Position numbers and translations under genes: made by a program. From Notolepis coatsorum (lineage: Eukaryota; Chordata; Actinopteri; Aulopiformes; Paralepididae), in assembly GCA_963971535.1 (NCBI GenBank), contig OZ020585.1, positions 26,661,154 to 26,725,153 on the forward strand: a stretch of 64,000 nt of DNA, given 5' to 3'. Positions 23,781-64,000 of this stretch are shown piece after piece. Each line of letters starts with the position of its first letter. The stretch's first letter is position 1. The notes under the pieces are model-generated. The model made no database searches. It had not been told where the DNA came from and saw nothing but the letters and a program-made list of their open reading frames with translations.

Positions 23781-23839
23781 TATTTCTATTCTATGATACC
23801 AGTGCCCTATTAGCTAATGTACGCTAGCCGCAATCTTTA

Positions 23840-24225
23840 ACCGTCCCTCGGGTCCGTACTGAACTGGGGAAAAGGGCGTTCAGATATGCAGCTCCCTCCA
23901 CCTGGAATCAGCTACAAAACCACCTGAACTTGCATGAGCTGGTCTCACTGGTTGCTTTTAATTAAAACCCTTCTAAGCGATATGGAATCCAGCACATCTG
24001 GCTGCAGATGTTTTGACTGACTATAAATGGTTCTGTGAATTGTCCTTGTTTTTTGTTTTAATTGCTATACTTTTGTTTTTTAAATAGTTTTCGTCTGTAA
24101 ATGTGAAACTGTAACTGTGCTGCTGCCTTTCTTGGCCAGGACGCTCTTGTAAAAGAGATTTTTAATCTCAATGAGACTTTTTCCTGGTTAAATAAATGTA
24201 AATAAATAAATAAATTGCGGCATGG
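23840..24225 (+). mobile_element. LINE 3' end fragment with ORF2 C-terminus
   Basis: A frame ending at TAA (about 23965) reads KRAFRYAAPSTWNQLQ, the conserved C-terminus of a fish LINE protein. It is followed by a 3' untranslated end with CTTGTAAAAGAGATTTTTAA and CCTGGTTAAATAAATG repeats. Confidence 0.75.
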
Positions 24226-24749
24226 TAACTCGAAAGGCATTTGTTGTTCCCCCTCCGCCTGGCACGCCTGATATGAACATCGTGTCTTTGAACAGTAAAT
24301 ATAGCCTAGTGTGCGGCTCTGCTCTAATTTCTCGCCTTAGTCTGACTTTGTTGTGTTTTTAGTGTGGTGTCTTAGATGTGAAAGTAGAGAATATACTGTA
24401 GTTGTAGACCCCACCCTTAATTACAAGTTTGCATGTGGTGGTCTTAGTAGGGTAGAGAAACTGGAATTACCACCCACAGTGTTTCTGTAAATAGTCTCTA
24501 CGAAGAGCCAGGAGGGAAAGTATTGCTTATCTAGCACTAAGTCCTACCTTGATTTAATAACCTACAGTTTCAAACAGAAAGGGAGAGCCACAGCTCTGCA
24601 AACATACAATTGCAGTATGTCGATCCTAAACCAACCATCCATAATGTTCGTATTACAGTGCTCTGGTCTCTTTGGTCCATGTTAATACAGTCGCTGTGCC
24701 TGTAGTTTCTCTCCAGCTCTCCCTCATCCGTTGTTCTCTCCGTTTCCAG
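24226..24749. other. Sequence upstream of the first recognised arhgef10 exon
   Basis: No exon seen. The last 20 bp (TTGTTCTCTCCGTTTCCAG) are a good polypyrimidine tract and acceptor for the exon at 24750. At least one earlier exon with the start codon must therefore exist further upstream. Confidence 0.6.
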
Positions 24750-63285
<38,536 letters not shown>

Positions 63286-63513
63286 GTACGAAGCAGCCCC
63301 TTATCGTTCTAGTTTGAGTTTCTGCTCACGCGCGTCTCCGTTTCCTGTTGTCAGGAGCTCACTGTCTCCTTTTCACTTTCTGTGAATCTCATTATCTCCC
63401 CAGAAGACCACACTCGTTCCTATTATGTCAAACAGGCTCTGCGTTCCATCCCTGTCAGCACTAACTGGCAGAGAGGTGGAGGGGGGGGGGGGGCTGGGAG
63501 GAAAAGTCACCAT

Positions 63514-63577
63514 GGCCGGTTAGCTCAGTTGGTTAGAGCGTGGTGCAAGGTCGCGGGTTCGATACCCGTACTGGCCA
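63514..63577 (+). pseudogene. tRNA-Ile pseudogene lacking the anticodon
   Basis: The acceptor, D arm and T arm match tRNA-Ile(AAT), but GAGCG is followed by TGGTGCAAGGTC: ten bases covering the anticodon loop are deleted (64 nt versus 74). The A and B boxes remain, so transcription could persist but the product could not decode. Confidence 0.92.
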
Positions 63578-63639
63578 CATGGCTTTTAAGAATAGACGTG
63601 GATTGTAGAACTCTGCAGTGGACTTTGGTCTGTGAGCAT

Positions 63640-63950
63640 ACATGAAGAAGAAGTCTTTATTTGTCATGCAGATTTAACACACACACATGCGATGGGCGAC
63701 CCACAGGAACCCTCAGTTGCTGATGAAATGTTCTCTGCACCTCCCATCCCGTCGTCCTTCCCCCCCCAAGGGCAGCCGGGAGCAGACAAGGGCTGCGGCG
63801 TGGGCCTCGCCCCCCGGGGACCAATCCAAGTGCTCCTGTCCGTCTTGGCCAGGGATGCGGCAGCGTTAAGATCTGTTGTGCATGTTTTTCCATTGGGTTT
63901 ATCGTATCGGGAGGGGAAACCCTTGCGAGCACGGGAGGGGGGCTATTAGA
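63640..63950 (-). mobile_element. LINE-like 3' end, minus strand
   Basis: AAGAAGAAGTCTTTATTTGTCATGC at the left resembles a reversed LINE tail, and the CCCGTCGTCCTTCCCCCC/AGGGCAGCC region has a relative at about 765-790. Class uncertain. Confidence 0.4.
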
Positions 63951-64000
63951 TTATGATTAGGCTGTGAGCATGCATTAGGATATGGTCAGGATATGAGCAT

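Overview
This is a piece of a teleost fish nuclear genome. The evidence is a spliced vertebrate gene with long introns, teleost-type L2 and Rex1-like LINE tails, several hAT-type elements with 8-bp target duplications, tRNA-derived SINEs, eukaryotic tRNA genes, and an extreme load of micro- and minisatellites. Nothing bacterial or viral was seen, and the species cannot be named from the sequence.

The only protein gene with firm support is arhgef10, a Rho guanine nucleotide exchange factor, on the + strand. Sixteen coding exons lie between 24750 and 63285. They give about 793 codons with a consistent reading phase across every junction: an acidic, proline-rich N-terminal region, two IYDDV-type motifs, a coiled-coil segment, the complete DH (RhoGEF) domain and the start of the PH-like domain. 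The start-codon exon(s) and the C-terminal propeller region are not seen and presumably lie outside the window or in unrecognised upstream exons.

Layout. 1-1019: no recognised feature. 1020-14570: three tandem copies of a macro-repeat, the third truncated. Each holds a 121-bp satellite with 242-bp higher-order periodicity, a LINE-tail-like segment, a tRNA-Ile copy (two broken) and tRNA-Val genes; the third also has tRNA-Asp. The first two continue into a TTAA-ended transposon and a CCTAGCAACCACC minisatellite. 14570-24749: intergenic or upstream DNA with a tRNA-Phe, a LINE with a 648-codon open frame covering its reverse transcriptase, another TTAA element and two SINEs. 24750-63285: arhgef10, its introns packed with transposons, three copies of a tRNA-Ile-bearing segment, a second tRNA-Phe and large minisatellite arrays. 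63286-64000: a tRNA-Ile pseudogene and a LINE tail.

The most interesting features are places where repeats meet the splicing signals of arhgef10. One minisatellite starts inside an exon and has triplicated its 5' splice site at 42-nt (14-codon) spacing. Another has made eight copies of a 3' splice site, seven of them in phase at 66-nt (22-codon) spacing. Three small exons totalling 180 nt sit between complementary (ATT)n and (AAT)n tracts. A hAT element ends 26 nt before an exon. Two introns need GC donors, one of them followed by about 46 decoy GT donors in a 32-bp array. Outside the gene, a roughly 600-bp segment carrying a tRNA-Ile(AAT) appears three times, two of them flanked by direct repeats like target-site duplications. 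A TTAA-element family also keeps paired subterminal palindromes whose sequence differs between copies. All functional consequences are inferences from sequence.
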